Below are positions 10,904 to 21,396 of a stretch of DNA of 64,000 bases, one piece after another (the first letter of the stretch is position 1; every line of letters starts with the position of its first letter). The DNA comes from Pycnococcus provasolii (lineage: Eukaryota > Chlorophyta > Pseudoscourfieldiophyceae > Pseudoscourfieldiales). A model generated the notes under the pieces. The model was given only the letters and a program-made list of their open reading frames with translations, was not told the origin of the DNA and ran no database searches. Position numbers and translations under genes: made by a program. The DNA lies in assembly GCA_049487715.1 (NCBI GenBank), contig CP150575.1:496001-560000 (forward strand). Reading direction: 5' to 3'.

Positions 10904-12787
10904 TTACAAAATCTTCTCCGCGCCGTTCCAGTCGACGTCGACACCCTGCCACTTCGTCTCAAGCACAAACTCGAGAGGCGGTACCGCCTCGCGCCCGTGG
11001 TCGGCGAAGCGTGCGCGCTCCTCCGCAGTCCGTCCGATGCGCTGCGTGTGCCCTCCCGTGGGACTTGGACTTAGTGTGAGCCGAAGCAGACGATCCTGGC
11101 GATGCAACCCGTCGTAGTAAAGCAGGTCGCCCGCAAACGACGCACCGGCACGTCGAGGCTCGGCAAGGCCAAAGAGAACGGAGAAGTGGCTCTCTGAGCA
11201 GATCACCCACGTTGGCGTCGACGGGCACTTCAGGCGCTTTCCCACCTCGTGGCTGCCGTACCACTCGAACAGCGTGAGAAGGCCGACGTCGCCGCCGCTC
11301 GGCACGCCACGCATCCTCATGCCACCGACATCCATGTCGCCGTCGAAGACGTTCGACACGCACCGACCAAGCGTCAGCAGGTTGACTAGGTCCTGCGTGC
11401 AATACCCGTGCATTGCCAGCAGACTATTCGTCGGCTCGTCCATCTCGCCGCGGCATGTCGCAACGCCGCGCGTCAGCACGGCGCTGAGCAGGAACTGCAC
11501 CATGCCAAATCCATCCTTGGACGTCCAAGCGGGCAGGCACGAGCGTTCGAGCTCACGCGCCACCTCCGTACGACTTGACGCAGGCACCCGCGTGACGTGC
11601 GCCGAGCGTAGCATGGTGTCGAAGCTGACAGAGCCTGAAGCCGCGACGAGCGCGACGGTCGTCGATGCACCATCCGCCGTGGCGGCGGCGACGAGAGCGT
11701 CGGCAAGCGCGTCGCGAAGCAGGCTTCGCGCAGATCTCGGGTCGCACGTCGCGCGCACGAACGCGTCGACGCTCGAAGGTGCGTGCGTCCTGTACGCGTT
11801 GGCTACCATGCGCGCCTGCACGGACGCGAGCAGGCCGCATGGCCCGCCTTTATCTTGCACGAGCCCAAACTGCTGATCGGCCATTGGCGGTGGGTTGAAG
11901 TAGAAGCCCTGCTTCCAGCTATCCGGCGGCGTGCCGAAGCACACAGCGAAGCACAGCTCGCGGCACTCGCGCGCCTCGCTCGGGCTCAAGGAACCTCCAC
12001 TGCCACCACCCGCGCCGCCGCCAAAGCCGCCGAAGTTGGGCGAAGGCGCTGTACCCGGTCTTGTCAAGTCACCCACGACGCGCCTGGCACCTCGTGGCAC
12101 CATCTTCGGCGCGAGCGAGAAGTTTGACAACTCGTCTTCCATATCCTCCATCGCCCAGCTCTCGGTCGTCTGCTTCAGCTGAGCGGGGCTGCCGGCCAGA
12201 CCACCGCCTCGCCGGGACACGGGTGCTCGAGGCGCGGACATTTCCTCGATGACAGGGTCTTCGTCGTCGTCTTCGTCGTCGAATTCGTTTCGGCTCTGCG
12301 GGGCGGGTGGCTTTTTGGTGGGCGCCGCCGCCGGCTTAGGTTCTGTGTATTCGTCGTCTCGCATCGCCGTCGGCGCCGCAGGTTGTGCGAAACCCGGTCG
12401 CGCCGCCGAACGCGGGTTCGGCGGCGGCCAGGTTTCGGCGGGTGGGTTCGTTTCGGAGGATGTCGCATTCTCTGATCCCCCCGCCGCCGCCGCCGCCGCC
12501 GCCGCCGTCGTCCCACCAGCCTTGCGCAGATACTCCGAGACGATGATGTGGAGCGTTGACGGCAGGCTTACGCTCGGGTCCGCCTGTTGTTTTTTGTACT
12601 TGAGAATCACCTTCTCGAGTCCGAGCGACTTGCGCAGGACGTTCCTGTTTGTGACAGAGGAGGGTGACCGCGGCGCCTCCAGCTCAAACGACGCGAGCGT
12701 ATTCCCGTAGCGCACGGGGTCTTTCGCCAGAAACTCGCGCACCAGAGCCTCGACCAAAGCATTGCTCTGAGCAGACATTATTGCCAT
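10904..12787 (-). CDS. MINDY-3/4-type deubiquitinase
   Basis: This is 627 residues from ATG 12787. The catalytic domain fills the C-terminal half: LVQDKGGPCGLLASVQ near residue 314 carries the Gln and nucleophilic Cys, and SESHFSVLF near residue 532 carries the His. Both are hallmarks of the FAM188/MINDY-4 cysteine proteases, which trim Lys48-linked ubiquitin chains. The N-terminal 70 residues (ALVEALVREFLAKD and a conserved LGLEK block) match the usual N-terminal region of MINDY4. The middle is a disordered Ala/Pro/Gly linker. It probably acts in the cytosol or nucleus on polyubiquitinated proteins. All key residues are present. Confidence 0.9.
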   Translation of the reverse strand: MAIMSAQSNALVEALVREFLAKDPVRYGNTLASFELEAPRSPSSVTNRNVLRKSLGLEKVILKYKKQQADPSVSLPSTLHIIVSEYLRKAGGTTAAAAAAAAGGSENATSSETNPPAETWPPPNPRSAARPGFAQPAAPTAMRDDEYTEPKPAAAPTKKPPAPQSRNEFDDEDDDEDPVIEEMSAPRAPVSRRGGGLAGSPAQLKQTTESWAMEDMEDELSNFSLAPKMVPRGARRVVGDLTRPGTAPSPNFGGFGGGAGGGSGGSLSPSEARECRELCFAVCFGTPPDSWKQGFYFNPPPMADQQFGLVQDKGGPCGLLASVQARMVANAYRTHAPSSVDAFVRATCDPRSARSLLRDALADALVAAATADGASTTVALVAASGSVSFDTMLRSAHVTRVPASSRTEVARELERSCLPAWTSKDGFGMVQFLLSAVLTRGVATCRGEMDEPTNSLLAMHGYCTQDLVNLLTLGRCVSNVFDGDMDVGGMRMRGVPSGGDVGLLTLFEWYGSHEVGKRLKCPSTPTWVICSESHFSVLFGLAEPRRAGASFAGDLLYYDGLHRQDRLLRLTLSPSPTGGHTQRIGRTAEERARFADHGREAVPPLEFVLETKWQGVDVDWNGAEKIL

Positions 12788-13235
12788 GGGAAGCTGGAAG
12801 GGGGAGCGGAAAGGAAAGGCGGGAAGGGAAGGGAAGGCAACTGGCCCAGGAGGGTCTTAGGGCTAGGAAGTACATACACGACTGGAGGGACACGTCTGTA
12901 AGGTAAAATTTATGAGGCCGCAAGTGCAAGTCCTTAAGCAACCACACACAGGATTAAATGATGATTTGGTCAAACCACCTACCAACTGCCGTAGAGGTGG
13001 TCAAAGCAAGTCCTGAATCCATTTCAGGTGATCCTGGCCTTTAAAGCCCTTGCAAGGGTCCTCCATGGCAAGTCACCTCACCTAAGGTTAGGGGGGCGGC
13101 CGGGCTGCTGCGGGGGGTTTCCCGGGAAAGGTTAAAAGCGCTGCTGGGGCCCCCATCCGAGTTCCCGTCACGACCCCCGTGGTAGGGTAGGCTATCGTCC
13201 GTTTTTAGTTAGACTAAGGTTATGTTACACGCACG
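12788..13235. other. Intergenic stretch between two leftward genes
   Basis: No coding frame is supported. It holds a GGAAGG-type purine run near the MINDY start and a G-rich block (13088-13180) with GGGGGG runs. Confidence 0.4.
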
Positions 13236-15719
13236 TTACACTTCGGTTTTCAACGCCGTGATGAACATCTCCGTGTGGAGTATGCCCTGCTCGACGGAAC
13301 TCGCGTTCAGGTTCGCATACTCCTCGGACGGACGCCGCGAGCCCGAATCACGCGCAGTGGGAGGAGAAGCGCGAGGCGTGAGGCCACCTTGAACCGGCTC
13401 AAAGTGCTCACGAGGAGCGCTCGACGACGGGCCGCCGCGCAATATCAGCTCTGTCTCGTGGCAGTTGCTGCTGTGCTCGTTTTCCACGCGAAAGATGTTC
13501 CACATCGATCGACGCGCCACCTCGAGCGCCGCAAGCACCGTTACCATTCCCTGTGCGCCGAGCTGGTCGATATGGGCCGCCGGAACTACCGCCCAAACCC
13601 ATGTCGCACGTAGAATTGCATTAGCCACCGCCGCGGCAACGCGCCATTTCGCCGTGATCAGGCGCTTGCGCTCGTCCACCTGCACGGTGCACTTCGAAAC
13701 ATCCACGCGAATGATGGCCCAGTCCATGGCAAGATCCCACGTGAGGGCGTAACAAGCATACGCGGCGACGATGCAATGCGCAACTGGCCACGGAATGTAA
13801 CCCGTCTCGGCAGCAATCAGCCTCGCGATGATGGCGAAGATGGAAAACGCGTACTTACCCGTGTTCACCAAGTGAGACGATCGCCACCACCGCTGGAGCC
13901 CACTACTGTCGTCGTCTTTGTACTGCGCCCGTCTTATCGCCGACCACCAGTCATTGTGACGACGAAGGCATTGCATGACGCGGATGTAGCTTGGGAGCAA
14001 TCCAGCCGCCGCTCTCAGGATACGCGAGTCTGGCGTGGCGAAGAAGAGGATCGCGCAATCTGCGAGAGCGGTGCTCTGGCTCGTGAGCTGATCTGCCACG
14101 AAGAAGTCTGGAAAAGTCACCAACGTCAGGGGCGCCGTTATCAGCCTCACAATGTGCTGGCAGAGGAAGTGACGTGTCTGCACGGGTGGTATCACCCAAG
14201 TGTACTTTTCAAGCCATCGCGGCAGCGGGAAAAGAGTGCCGACGAGCAAGACGATGAGGAACGGGCGCAGCCAGTCAGTGCTCACGACGCCGGGAAATGC
14301 GACCACGACGAGAAGCACGAGCGTGATGGTAGTCCACAGGACACCCGCGCAAAACGCAATCTGCGATGCGAGGAGGTCGTCGCTCGACGAGTTGCTTCCG
14401 TAGAAGATGAGCGACCAATTGACGCGAAGCCGCTCCCAAATCAGGACGGAGCCGCTGTACATGAGCGCATGAAAGGCTGGCAGGGCGAGCCCACGCAGCA
14501 TGACGAGCGTCTCCGAAACGTGCGAGTTGCCGGCAAAGTCCGAGCGCGTGAGCATGCCCACCATCCAGAAGACCCACAGCGGGACGGACATGCCAAGAAC
14601 GAAGCCGCTGCCGAAGACGCTGCCTCCCACCTTGCTCGCGCGGTAGCGCCGGTTTTCAATCACGCGTCCTCCCTTATGCAACTCCGCGAGCAGCTGCTTG
14701 CGCACAATGAGATTATGCGTTGCATCGTCGTCGCCTTCGTCGAGCGCAGTATTCAGTTCCACGTACATGTCATCTAAGGCTCGTCTCGCGTCGTCATTTT
14801 TGGAGATGCCGCGTGCACTCCACGGCCAAAATCGCAGTTTCTCGGCATTTGTGCAGTACATTTCGCACACCGTGCTGCTGCCCGTCACCTTGTCATACTT
14901 TTTCGCAATCTTTCGAATCGCCTCGGCGTTCAGTTCGCGGAAGTCTTTGAGCATCACCACCTGCGCAAAGAGTTCTCGCGCATGTTCCAGGCACGCCCTC
15001 ACGCGCTGCTCTGGCGTCAGTCCCAGTCCTCGGTGTGACTTCTGGTACACTCCGTTGTGTATCATCTCCGAGACTCTCATGCTTCCTCTTCGAAGTGCTG
15101 CACGAGTTGGCGCATCGTTAGCCTGGCTTTCCTGTTGCCTAAGCTCTGCACACGCGCTCGCCGCCTCGGCTCGCAGTTGGTCGAGGCGCTCGCCTTGTTC
15201 GAGGTCGCGTCTCTCGAAGAATGCGTTGCACTTGTTCACCTCTCCATCAAGCAGTACGAAGAAGCGCGCCTGTGCGTTCGTGCGTCGATTTGACGACGTG
15301 ATCTTGGTCGCGGCAAGCCGCCATCGCTGCGTCTCGTCTTTGGTTTCGTCCTGGTTATCGCTGTCGGACGTTGCGTTTCTGTGCTGTCGTTCGTTCGTGG
15401 CTGCAACTTCCGTGTTTATGGTCGCAACGTCGCCGACTTCTCTGGGCAAGTTGATTCGCACGCATATGTTTGCGTCTTCGTGAAAGAAGGGCGCGTCTTC
15501 GTCGGGCGAGCTCAGCGCGTCCGCGTCGTCGGAGGCGAATCCCTCGTTGTCTTGTGCGTACGATCCGTGTCTCGGCCGGCTTTGTGTTGCCGCCGCCGCC
15601 GCGGCCCACGGGAAGTTGTCGAGGTCGTGCAGCGCTTGTTTGAGTTTGTGGTAGTCGACGTACGCGGCTTCCCACTCGGGGACGGTGCGTTGTCGCATGC
15701 GAGAGCCGAACGCCACCAT
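13236..15719 (-). CDS. SPX-EXS phosphate exporter (PHO1/XPR1 family)
   Basis: This is 827 residues from ATG 15719 (MVAFGSRMRQRTVPEWEAAY); the open frame upstream has only GTG. The SPX domain (1 to about 290) shows the inositol-pyrophosphate pocket pattern YVDYHKLKQAL and the RKIAKKYDKVTG lysine helix. The EXS domain (about 370-770) is multi-pass, starting with VFGSGFVLGMSVPLWVFWMV and containing the RRWWRSSHLVNTGKYA-like conserved segment and IIRVDVSKC. The family exports phosphate across the plasma or Golgi membrane under control of InsP8 bound by SPX. The C-tail is Ser/Pro/Arg-rich. This algal member is the usual length for PHO1. Confidence 0.93.
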   Translation of the reverse strand: MVAFGSRMRQRTVPEWEAAYVDYHKLKQALHDLDNFPWAAAAAATQSRPRHGSYAQDNEGFASDDADALSSPDEDAPFFHEDANICVRINLPREVGDVATINTEVAATNERQHRNATSDSDNQDETKDETQRWRLAATKITSSNRRTNAQARFFVLLDGEVNKCNAFFERRDLEQGERLDQLRAEAASACAELRQQESQANDAPTRAALRRGSMRVSEMIHNGVYQKSHRGLGLTPEQRVRACLEHARELFAQVVMLKDFRELNAEAIRKIAKKYDKVTGSSTVCEMYCTNAEKLRFWPWSARGISKNDDARRALDDMYVELNTALDEGDDDATHNLIVRKQLLAELHKGGRVIENRRYRASKVGGSVFGSGFVLGMSVPLWVFWMVGMLTRSDFAGNSHVSETLVMLRGLALPAFHALMYSGSVLIWERLRVNWSLIFYGSNSSSDDLLASQIAFCAGVLWTTITLVLLVVVAFPGVVSTDWLRPFLIVLLVGTLFPLPRWLEKYTWVIPPVQTRHFLCQHIVRLITAPLTLVTFPDFFVADQLTSQSTALADCAILFFATPDSRILRAAAGLLPSYIRVMQCLRRHNDWWSAIRRAQYKDDDSSGLQRWWRSSHLVNTGKYAFSIFAIIARLIAAETGYIPWPVAHCIVAAYACYALTWDLAMDWAIIRVDVSKCTVQVDERKRLITAKWRVAAAVANAILRATWVWAVVPAAHIDQLGAQGMVTVLAALEVARRSMWNIFRVENEHSSNCHETELILRGGPSSSAPREHFEPVQGGLTPRASPPTARDSGSRRPSEEYANLNASSVEQGILHTEMFITALKTEV

Positions 15720-16682
15720 GACCTTAACTATCAGGATCAGTGGCCGGCCAACAACAAGCCTGCTAATCAAATCAACCGCCCAAAGGCCGCCGGCCGCCAC
15801 GCGCGTGCAGAGAGAGGTGTCCGAAAGGGAGGGAAGAAAGAAGCGGGCAGGAGCGGAAAAAGCGACCCTAAACTACCAACTTGGTCAAGGAATCTAAAAA
15901 TTCCTTTTCATCTCCCTCGGAATCAAAATTGAAAATTCCATGTTTCTTTTCCCCAACCAAATGTCCCGTTATACGGCGTAGTACGGAGATCAACGAATAC
16001 CAACTCATGTCCGTTTCAGGTCGGATAAAGACAACTGGGGAGTTTTCTCGCAGGTGGCTGCCCAATGTGTCCTCTCTCCAGTCTTCAGAGTGCGTTGATG
16101 GAACACGCACACAGCGCCAATTAATTAATTTATAACGGGGATCACCGTTACAGTATGGAGGGAGAATGATCAGGCGTTGTGGCGGGATGCCGGTCTTTTT
16201 CCCCCGTTGTTTTCCCCCCGGTGATTTTCACATGACACATGGGGGGAATTGTCATGAGTGGGGAATGCCACCGGAAAATACAGTAGACCCGAACCCAACG
16301 CGACCTTAGACTATTTTTACAGTATGTCGACAAGGCTTATCATCCTAGCGGTAACTCAACGACCGGCCTCAACGGTGCGTTCCTCAGGCTTCCTGTACTG
16401 CCAAGTAAAATTACTACCTTACCGGGTACGGGAAGTCGGGTTCCACACCTCCCCCTATCATATGTACGGTAATAATAAGGCACATTGAGTTGATGAGTTC
16501 GTAACCTTGCATAAGGTATTTCCTCTTCTCTTCCTCCTGTCCCTGTTCAGTGTTCACCTGTTCCCTTCAGCTGTTCTGGTTCCGTTTCCCTCCTCTTGGC
16601 CTCTTGCTCTTGGCCTTGCTCTTGGCCTTTTCTTGGCTCTTGGCCTTTTCTTGGGCACACGCACATACCCATATTCGGTACG
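15720..16682. other. Gene-free intergenic stretch
   Basis: About 1 kb with AT-rich parts (ATTAATTAATTTATAA near 16120) and repeated CTTGGC units (16595-16660) immediately before the next start codon. No coding signal is seen on either strand. Confidence 0.4.
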
Positions 16683-17196
16683 ATGGCGTACAACCTTTAC
16701 CAGGTAAGTTTTCTTAAGAGTTGGTTGTGGGAAGTGATGATGGTTTCGTCGCGTGATGTTGTACTATCTTGGGTATTCAATATGATAAATAGGTTGACTC
16801 ACTGTTCCCACCTCACTGTTACGTCTGCAAACGAACGGTAACAACTCCTCATGTCAAACACATGACGAAACACAGGTGCAGATGGCCAACGCGTGGAGCG
16901 AACGTGTGGGCAAGGAGGCGTCGTCGGCGGAGAACTGGTGGGGAAAATACCGCCACATGGTCAGCGGGGAGCTGCCGCCGATGCCAACAGGACCTGCGGC
17001 GGAGCGGTACACGCTCAACTCCTCGCTCGAGCCTGTAAGGCCCGATAACAGCTTGCCGCTGCCTGGGATGGAGGAGGAGAAGATTGCTAACGTGCTCGCC
17101 TCACTCGAGAGCCAGGTTGCGGCGGAGAAGGCACGTCGCGACGCCATGCAAGGCGACATTGACAGGCTCACAGCACTCGTCAACGGAACGTCATGA
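16683..17196 (+). CDS. Small 113-residue protein, two exons, unknown function
   Basis: Exon 1 (16683-16703) encodes MAYNLYQ and is followed by a consensus GTAAGT donor. The acceptor ACACAG is at 16875 and exon 2 is 16876-17196, joined in phase 0 across a 172-base intron. The protein is soluble: a Trp-rich N-terminal part (SAENWWGKYRHMV), a Pro-rich middle, and a C-terminal amphipathic helix likely to form a coiled coil (IANVLASLESQVAAEKARRD). I do not recognise the family. Splice sites and frame agree well, so the gene itself is likely real. Confidence 0.7.
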
Positions 17197-17309
17197 AGAG
17201 CGACGAGACCGTGTTACGAGAACCATTTGGAAGACCCGCCCCACCCTTGGGGTGAGGGAATCGGGGCTACGACGGGATCCCCGAATGAGCGGGAATGGCG
17301 GAATTTGCC

Positions 17310-17843
17310 CTAGTTTACATTTGTGGCGTCCTCGGCGCGCTTTTGCATCTCCTTGAGTCTCTTGACGAGCCCCATTTGTTCCTCCTCCAAGCTGGACATG
17401 GTCGCCCTTAGCCGCGCGAGCTTCTCCTGTCTCTGCTGCGCCCTTGTGGTGTGCTCGTGCTCGAGCCGCGCCACCTCCGCCTCGCCCTAAGTTAGTTCGT
17501 AACAACGGAAGAGTTTGCGTTGTGTCAGTGACCGAAAAGGAATCGTCGTAAAAATACGTACCAAGACATATAGCGATCGTACCTCTTTCAAGATGCGCTC
17601 TTCTTCTTCTCTGGCTAGTCGCTCATCCCGCTCACTTGGCGTCTCTACGTCCACTTCCATGTTAGCTGCCGCCTCATCTTGAAGTTGCTCCTCCTCTTCG
17701 GGTGGCAGTTGTGCGACGCGTATTCCTAGCGACGACAGTTCCGCCGCGCGTCGTTTCGAGAGCGCGCGCGTGAACGCCTGCAGCGACATGCGCTCCGACG
17801 GCGGCACGAGCAGTGACCCGGAACCACCAACCTGGGGCGCCAT
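17310..17843 (-). CDS. 145-residue coiled-coil protein, two exons
   Basis: Exon 1 runs 17843 to 17583 (87 codons, MAPQVGGSGSLLVPPSERMS), the intron has GTACGA..AACTTAG ends with a CTAAC branch-like motif, and exon 2 runs 17486 to 17310 (58 residues plus stop). The product is a soluble, highly charged protein: a conserved-looking N-terminal block (SLQAFTRALSKRRAAELSSL), an acidic linker, then a long helical coiled coil (VARLEHEHTTRAQQRQEKL). It is tail-to-tail with the preceding small gene. No family was assigned; a scaffold or complex subunit is only a guess. A TTAGGG array lies 164 bp upstream of its ATG. Confidence 0.7.
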
Positions 17844-18006
17844 GGCAAAGAACACGCCAAAGTACGCCGCCGGAAAAAGCCACCAGGGAAAAACGAATAA
17901 TAGTACCCGGTCGACGATGAAACCCAGGGGAACAAAAACGCAAAAAGCCAAAACAACAAAAGGAAAGGAAAGGAAAACGATAGGGCAATAGGGTTTTGGC
18001 AAAAGG

Positions 18007-18049
18007 ATTAGGGTTAGGGTTAGGACTAGGGTTAGGGTTAGGGTTAGGG
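18007..18049 (+). repeat. Interstitial TTAGGG telomere-like array
   Basis: Six or seven TTAGGG units with one TTAGGAC variant. It sits 164 bp upstream of the minus-strand start at 17843, embedded in an otherwise unique intergenic region. Confidence 0.9.
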
Positions 18050-18382
18050 CTATTATTTGACGAAAAGGGGATGCCGCCCTTCGAAGCCTCCCCCCCGGGC
18101 CTCCGCGGGGGGTTGGTTCAAGGAGGTTCGAAGTAAGGTATGGCGGACAGGACACGATTATTTATCATCGACGCACACGATAAGATACACGACACTTTAT
18201 GACTACCCGTATGTATGTAGTACTACACATGTACACACTGCATGCACGTGCACGTAAGATACCAGGTGAACAAACAGTCACCTGTCACCTGTGAGTGAGT
18301 GAGTCTATAGGGAATGTTTCGTAAGTATGTTACAACACTGTCACTGACTGTATGGATAACTTATCGTAGTGGCGAAACGTTG

Positions 18383-19696
18383 TCATTGCCGTGAGGCGTC
18401 GTTCCCCGCCGGAATGTCGACGTTCACGTGCTGCGGCTTCGTGGGCGTCGCGTCCGGTGTCGAGCCAGGCGTATCCTCGCGCGCGATTTGCGTCATCAGG
18501 CGCCGCATGTCCGTGCCGCGTGCCTGCGCCTTCGACGCCTGCTGCGAACGCACGCGGAGAAGTGCACAAGGGTCAATCGAAACCTTGATTGGGGGCTTCT
18601 TCGCGCCATTCGTGGCGCGCGGCGTCTCGGCCATAGGCGTGGGGGCGACCGTGCCAGCGCGCTGGCCGCATGGAATGCAGAAGCATGCCTGCGACGCAGG
18701 TGCCTCACCCGCCGCGATAGACGCATTTTTCGCCTCCTCCTGCCTGCGCTTGATGAGAATGTAGTCGTACGTCGAAATGCCCTTGATTATGAGGATGACG
18801 TGGAACATTAGCAGCTCGCCGACGACGTAGCATAGCAGCAGGGCGATGGCCGCAAAGCCGACGACAAGTCCGACGAACCCGTCCCATCTTAGGTCCGTGT
18901 TGGCGAGCGAGTAGCTTGCACGCAAGTCGCGCTCGAGCGCCTCGCGCTCGGCAACCGCTCTCCAGATGAGGTAAGCGGAAAGGCACACCTGCGTGCAGAT
19001 GAGACCTATGGTTGAGCACAGCAGCGCGAAGAACAGCTTGTAGTTCTTCTCGCCTATGCAGGTGTTGAGCCAGTTGCAGTGGTGGTCGAAGCCGCTCACG
19101 CACTTATCGCACACGCGGCAGTGCTTGGACCTCGATGAGACGTGCAAGTCGCATCGCGCGCAGTAGAGCACGTCTTCGCCCGAGTCGTTCGCGGGAAACT
19201 CAGCCGGGTTGACCGTGCCTTCGTCTGCGGGGTCGGTTAGCGTGCACAAGATGTCGAGCCCTGCAACGGTGCAAGCCAGCACGCCGTACAGAGTCGAGAT
19301 GATAACGAGAGCCGTTCGCGTCGGCAAGCACGGCAGCTCGAAAAACGCGGCTCCCACGATAAGCGTGAAAAATGCGGCCGCGGCGATGGTCTGGTGCTTC
19401 GACGGCGCAGACGCGCCGTTGAGGTTGTCGAAGCCGTGGCGTCTGCGCACCATGCCGGTAAGAGCTGTTTGCTCAACGACGCAGTCGTGTAACGGCGCGG
19501 CCGCTCCACGAACACCTGGCTGGTGCGACTGGCCGGACTGGACTTGGTCGAGGCGAGTCGAGGGCGAGGTGCGGCTGAGGCACCTTTGGCTCAGGCCGTT
19601 GAGGCGTTCCGGTGAGCCAAGAGGGAACCGCCGAGTGGCTGACTGGCGGAGTCCATCGACCTCGCGCATGACGTCACGAATGCGCGCTCCAAGCAT
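18383..19696 (-). CDS. DHHC-type protein S-acyltransferase
   Basis: The chosen start, ATG 19696 (MLGARIRDVMREV), gives 437 residues; the frame continues upstream but would overlap the divergent neighbour. Four membrane helices flank the DHHC cysteine-rich domain: YCARCDLHVSSRSKHCRVCD then SGFDHHCNWLNTCIG near residue 204, with the catalytic DHHC Cys. The TTxE-like motif is diverged to ISTYDYI after the fourth helix. The enzyme transfers palmitate from acyl-CoA to protein cysteines at Golgi or plasma membranes. The C-tail is soluble and Pro/Lys-rich. A later start (MVRRRHGFDN) is possible. Confidence 0.92.
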   Translation of the reverse strand: MLGARIRDVMREVDGLRQSATRRFPLGSPERLNGLSQRCLSRTSPSTRLDQVQSGQSHQPGVRGAAAPLHDCVVEQTALTGMVRRRHGFDNLNGASAPSKHQTIAAAAFFTLIVGAAFFELPCLPTRTALVIISTLYGVLACTVAGLDILCTLTDPADEGTVNPAEFPANDSGEDVLYCARCDLHVSSRSKHCRVCDKCVSGFDHHCNWLNTCIGEKNYKLFFALLCSTIGLICTQVCLSAYLIWRAVAEREALERDLRASYSLANTDLRWDGFVGLVVGFAAIALLLCYVVGELLMFHVILIIKGISTYDYILIKRRQEEAKNASIAAGEAPASQACFCIPCGQRAGTVAPTPMAETPRATNGAKKPPIKVSIDPCALLRVRSQQASKAQARGTDMRRLMTQIAREDTPGSTPDATPTKPQHVNVDIPAGNDASRQ

Positions 19697-19871
19697 CCAT
19701 CCATCGCAGCGGATTGAGACGGTCCTCTCCGCGCCATTTCTCCCCAGCTCGCCTGCGGGTCTCGCGCCGAGCCGTTTCGAGTTTCGCAGCTCTGACCTTG
19801 ATCGGCGCTGCTGCGCGTGTTTTACAGACACAGACGACCAGGAAGGGAGGGCTGTGGTGCTTCGAGCAGTC

Positions 19872-20942
19872 ATGACAACGCCGGCGTCGTCGCCATCTGC
19901 GCCATCGTCGGCGTCTTTCGGCGTCGTCTTCGACGCGCTGTCGTTCATGATTGACGGCTCGCGATTCGCGGTGATGGCGGCAGACCGCACGACGACTGCC
20001 ATCTGGAGACGCGAGGCGTCGCTGTTCGTGCACCCGCTCGAGCACGTGTCGAACGTGACGGCCATCTTCTTCCTGAAGGCGCCGCTGCACGCCTCGACGG
20101 CGGAGCTCGTCTTCTACATGCAAAACCTCGAGGACGGAGCGTGGAGGCACGTGTGCAGGCTTGACAACGCAAGGCCCACGTGCGCCGTCAAGCTGCCTTA
20201 CGTGCCAACGCTTGCCGTGGAAGCGCTGCCGAGCCTCGCCGCGCCAAGCGCGAGAGGCACTTCCGCGGCGGCTGCCGCTGTTCACCAGAGGACGCCTGGG
20301 TATGCCGCAACGCCCGAGCCAGTCGTGCTTCGCCCGCCGACGTCGTCAACGCCCGGAAACTACCCGGCTGCCACTCCGCCGGTGCGTCACGCCGCCATTC
20401 CTACGACCACACCAACTCCAGCCACCGCGCCTGCACGGCCGAGTTCGAGCCGATTCCGGCACGGCGCTGACGCCCATGCCGCAGCAACTCCCACGCAGCA
20501 GCATCTTCCTTCCATGCCGGGTGCATCGGCGGCGGCAGCCCCCGCCTCCGACAACTCTCGCCTGCAGCGAAGCGCGAGTGTGCAGCTTCGTGCAAGCAGC
20601 ACACGCGACATCGAGCACATCGTCTTCGAGGGGAAGATGACAGGCCCGGCAGGCTTGCCGAGTGACCCTGCAGAGCTGCTTCAGCTCGGCGCTCAGAAGC
20701 TTGGCACGTTCAAGTCAGCTCTGGAGGCGAGCGTAAGCAGCCTGAAGGCTGAGTCTAGCGACCAGGCGAGCTTGAAGGGTCTCTTGAGAGACCGCTGGGT
20801 GAAGCTGACGGAGGAGTACGTGACGTGGGTTCAGATGACGCTGCTCGATCCCGTCAAGGCGCCTGACCTGAAGAGCGAGCGTAGGCGCTTGAACGCCATG
20901 GCGGATGCTATCATAGAGAAGCTGAAGAGCGAGTGCGCGTAG
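19872..20942 (+). CDS. Hypothetical protein, weakly Hikeshi/OPI10-like N-terminus
   Basis: This is 356 residues from ATG 19872, divergent from the DHHC gene with 175 bases between starts. The N-terminal about 110 residues look like a folded beta-rich domain (FGVVFDALSFMIDG, HVSNVTAIFFLKAP, then AELVFYMQNLEDGAW). The pattern faintly recalls the Hsp70 nuclear carrier Hikeshi. A long Ala/Pro/Thr-rich disordered part follows, then a helical C-terminal domain (ELLQLGAQKLGTFKSALEAS and DRWVKLTEEYVTWVQMT). The gene is convincing; the family link is not. Confidence 0.7.
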   Translation: MTTPASSPSAPSSASFGVVFDALSFMIDGSRFAVMAADRTTTAIWRREASLFVHPLEHVSNVTAIFFLKAPLHASTAELVFYMQNLEDGAWRHVCRLDNARPTCAVKLPYVPTLAVEALPSLAAPSARGTSAAAAAVHQRTPGYAATPEPVVLRPPTSSTPGNYPAATPPVRHAAIPTTTPTPATAPARPSSSRFRHGADAHAAATPTQQHLPSMPGASAAAAPASDNSRLQRSASVQLRASSTRDIEHIVFEGKMTGPAGLPSDPAELLQLGAQKLGTFKSALEASVSSLKAESSDQASLKGLLRDRWVKLTEEYVTWVQMTLLDPVKAPDLKSERRRLNAMADAIIEKLKSECA

Positions 20943-21396
20943 TACCCCGAATGGCCAACGAGAAAGGCCTAACGCTTGCGAACGTACTTGAAAATTGTTA
21001 CCGAAGTATACACACTACATTATTAGAACACGCTTATTTGAATGGATCATAGCTTGTGTTGTACCGTATGATACCTTCTTCTAATAAAAAGGTTCTCGAG
21101 ATAGATGTATACATACAGTACATGTGGTCTATTGTCTGTCCTATGGTGTTACACCTGGCATTATTAAAAAGCAAGAAAATGATAAAAACCTGGGATAGGT
21201 TACTGCAGCACATCACATCACATACACAGACTACGATAGTGCAGAACGGAGGCGTCACGCAGCGGGGGTGAGATCCTCTAACCCTAACCCTAATCATGGC
21301 ATGGCTCCTCCAGGCTCCTCCGGTCTCGGCATCGCCCGTCCCCTTGCGACAAAATATCAACGCGATGTCAGGAGCGTCCCTCCGACCTCCGTCAGT

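Noticed and set aside
13776-14777. 333-codon plus-strand frame
   Set aside because: Antisense to the EXS domain of the phosphate exporter; composition is charged nonsense.
15720-15800. Longer N-terminus for the SPX-EXS protein
   Set aside because: The extra codons start with GTG and precede the canonical SPX beginning MVAFGSRMRQ.
18007-18049. Chromosome end or telomere
   Set aside because: TTAGGG runs are only about 45 bases, occur at many sites in both orientations, and are flanked by genes on both sides.
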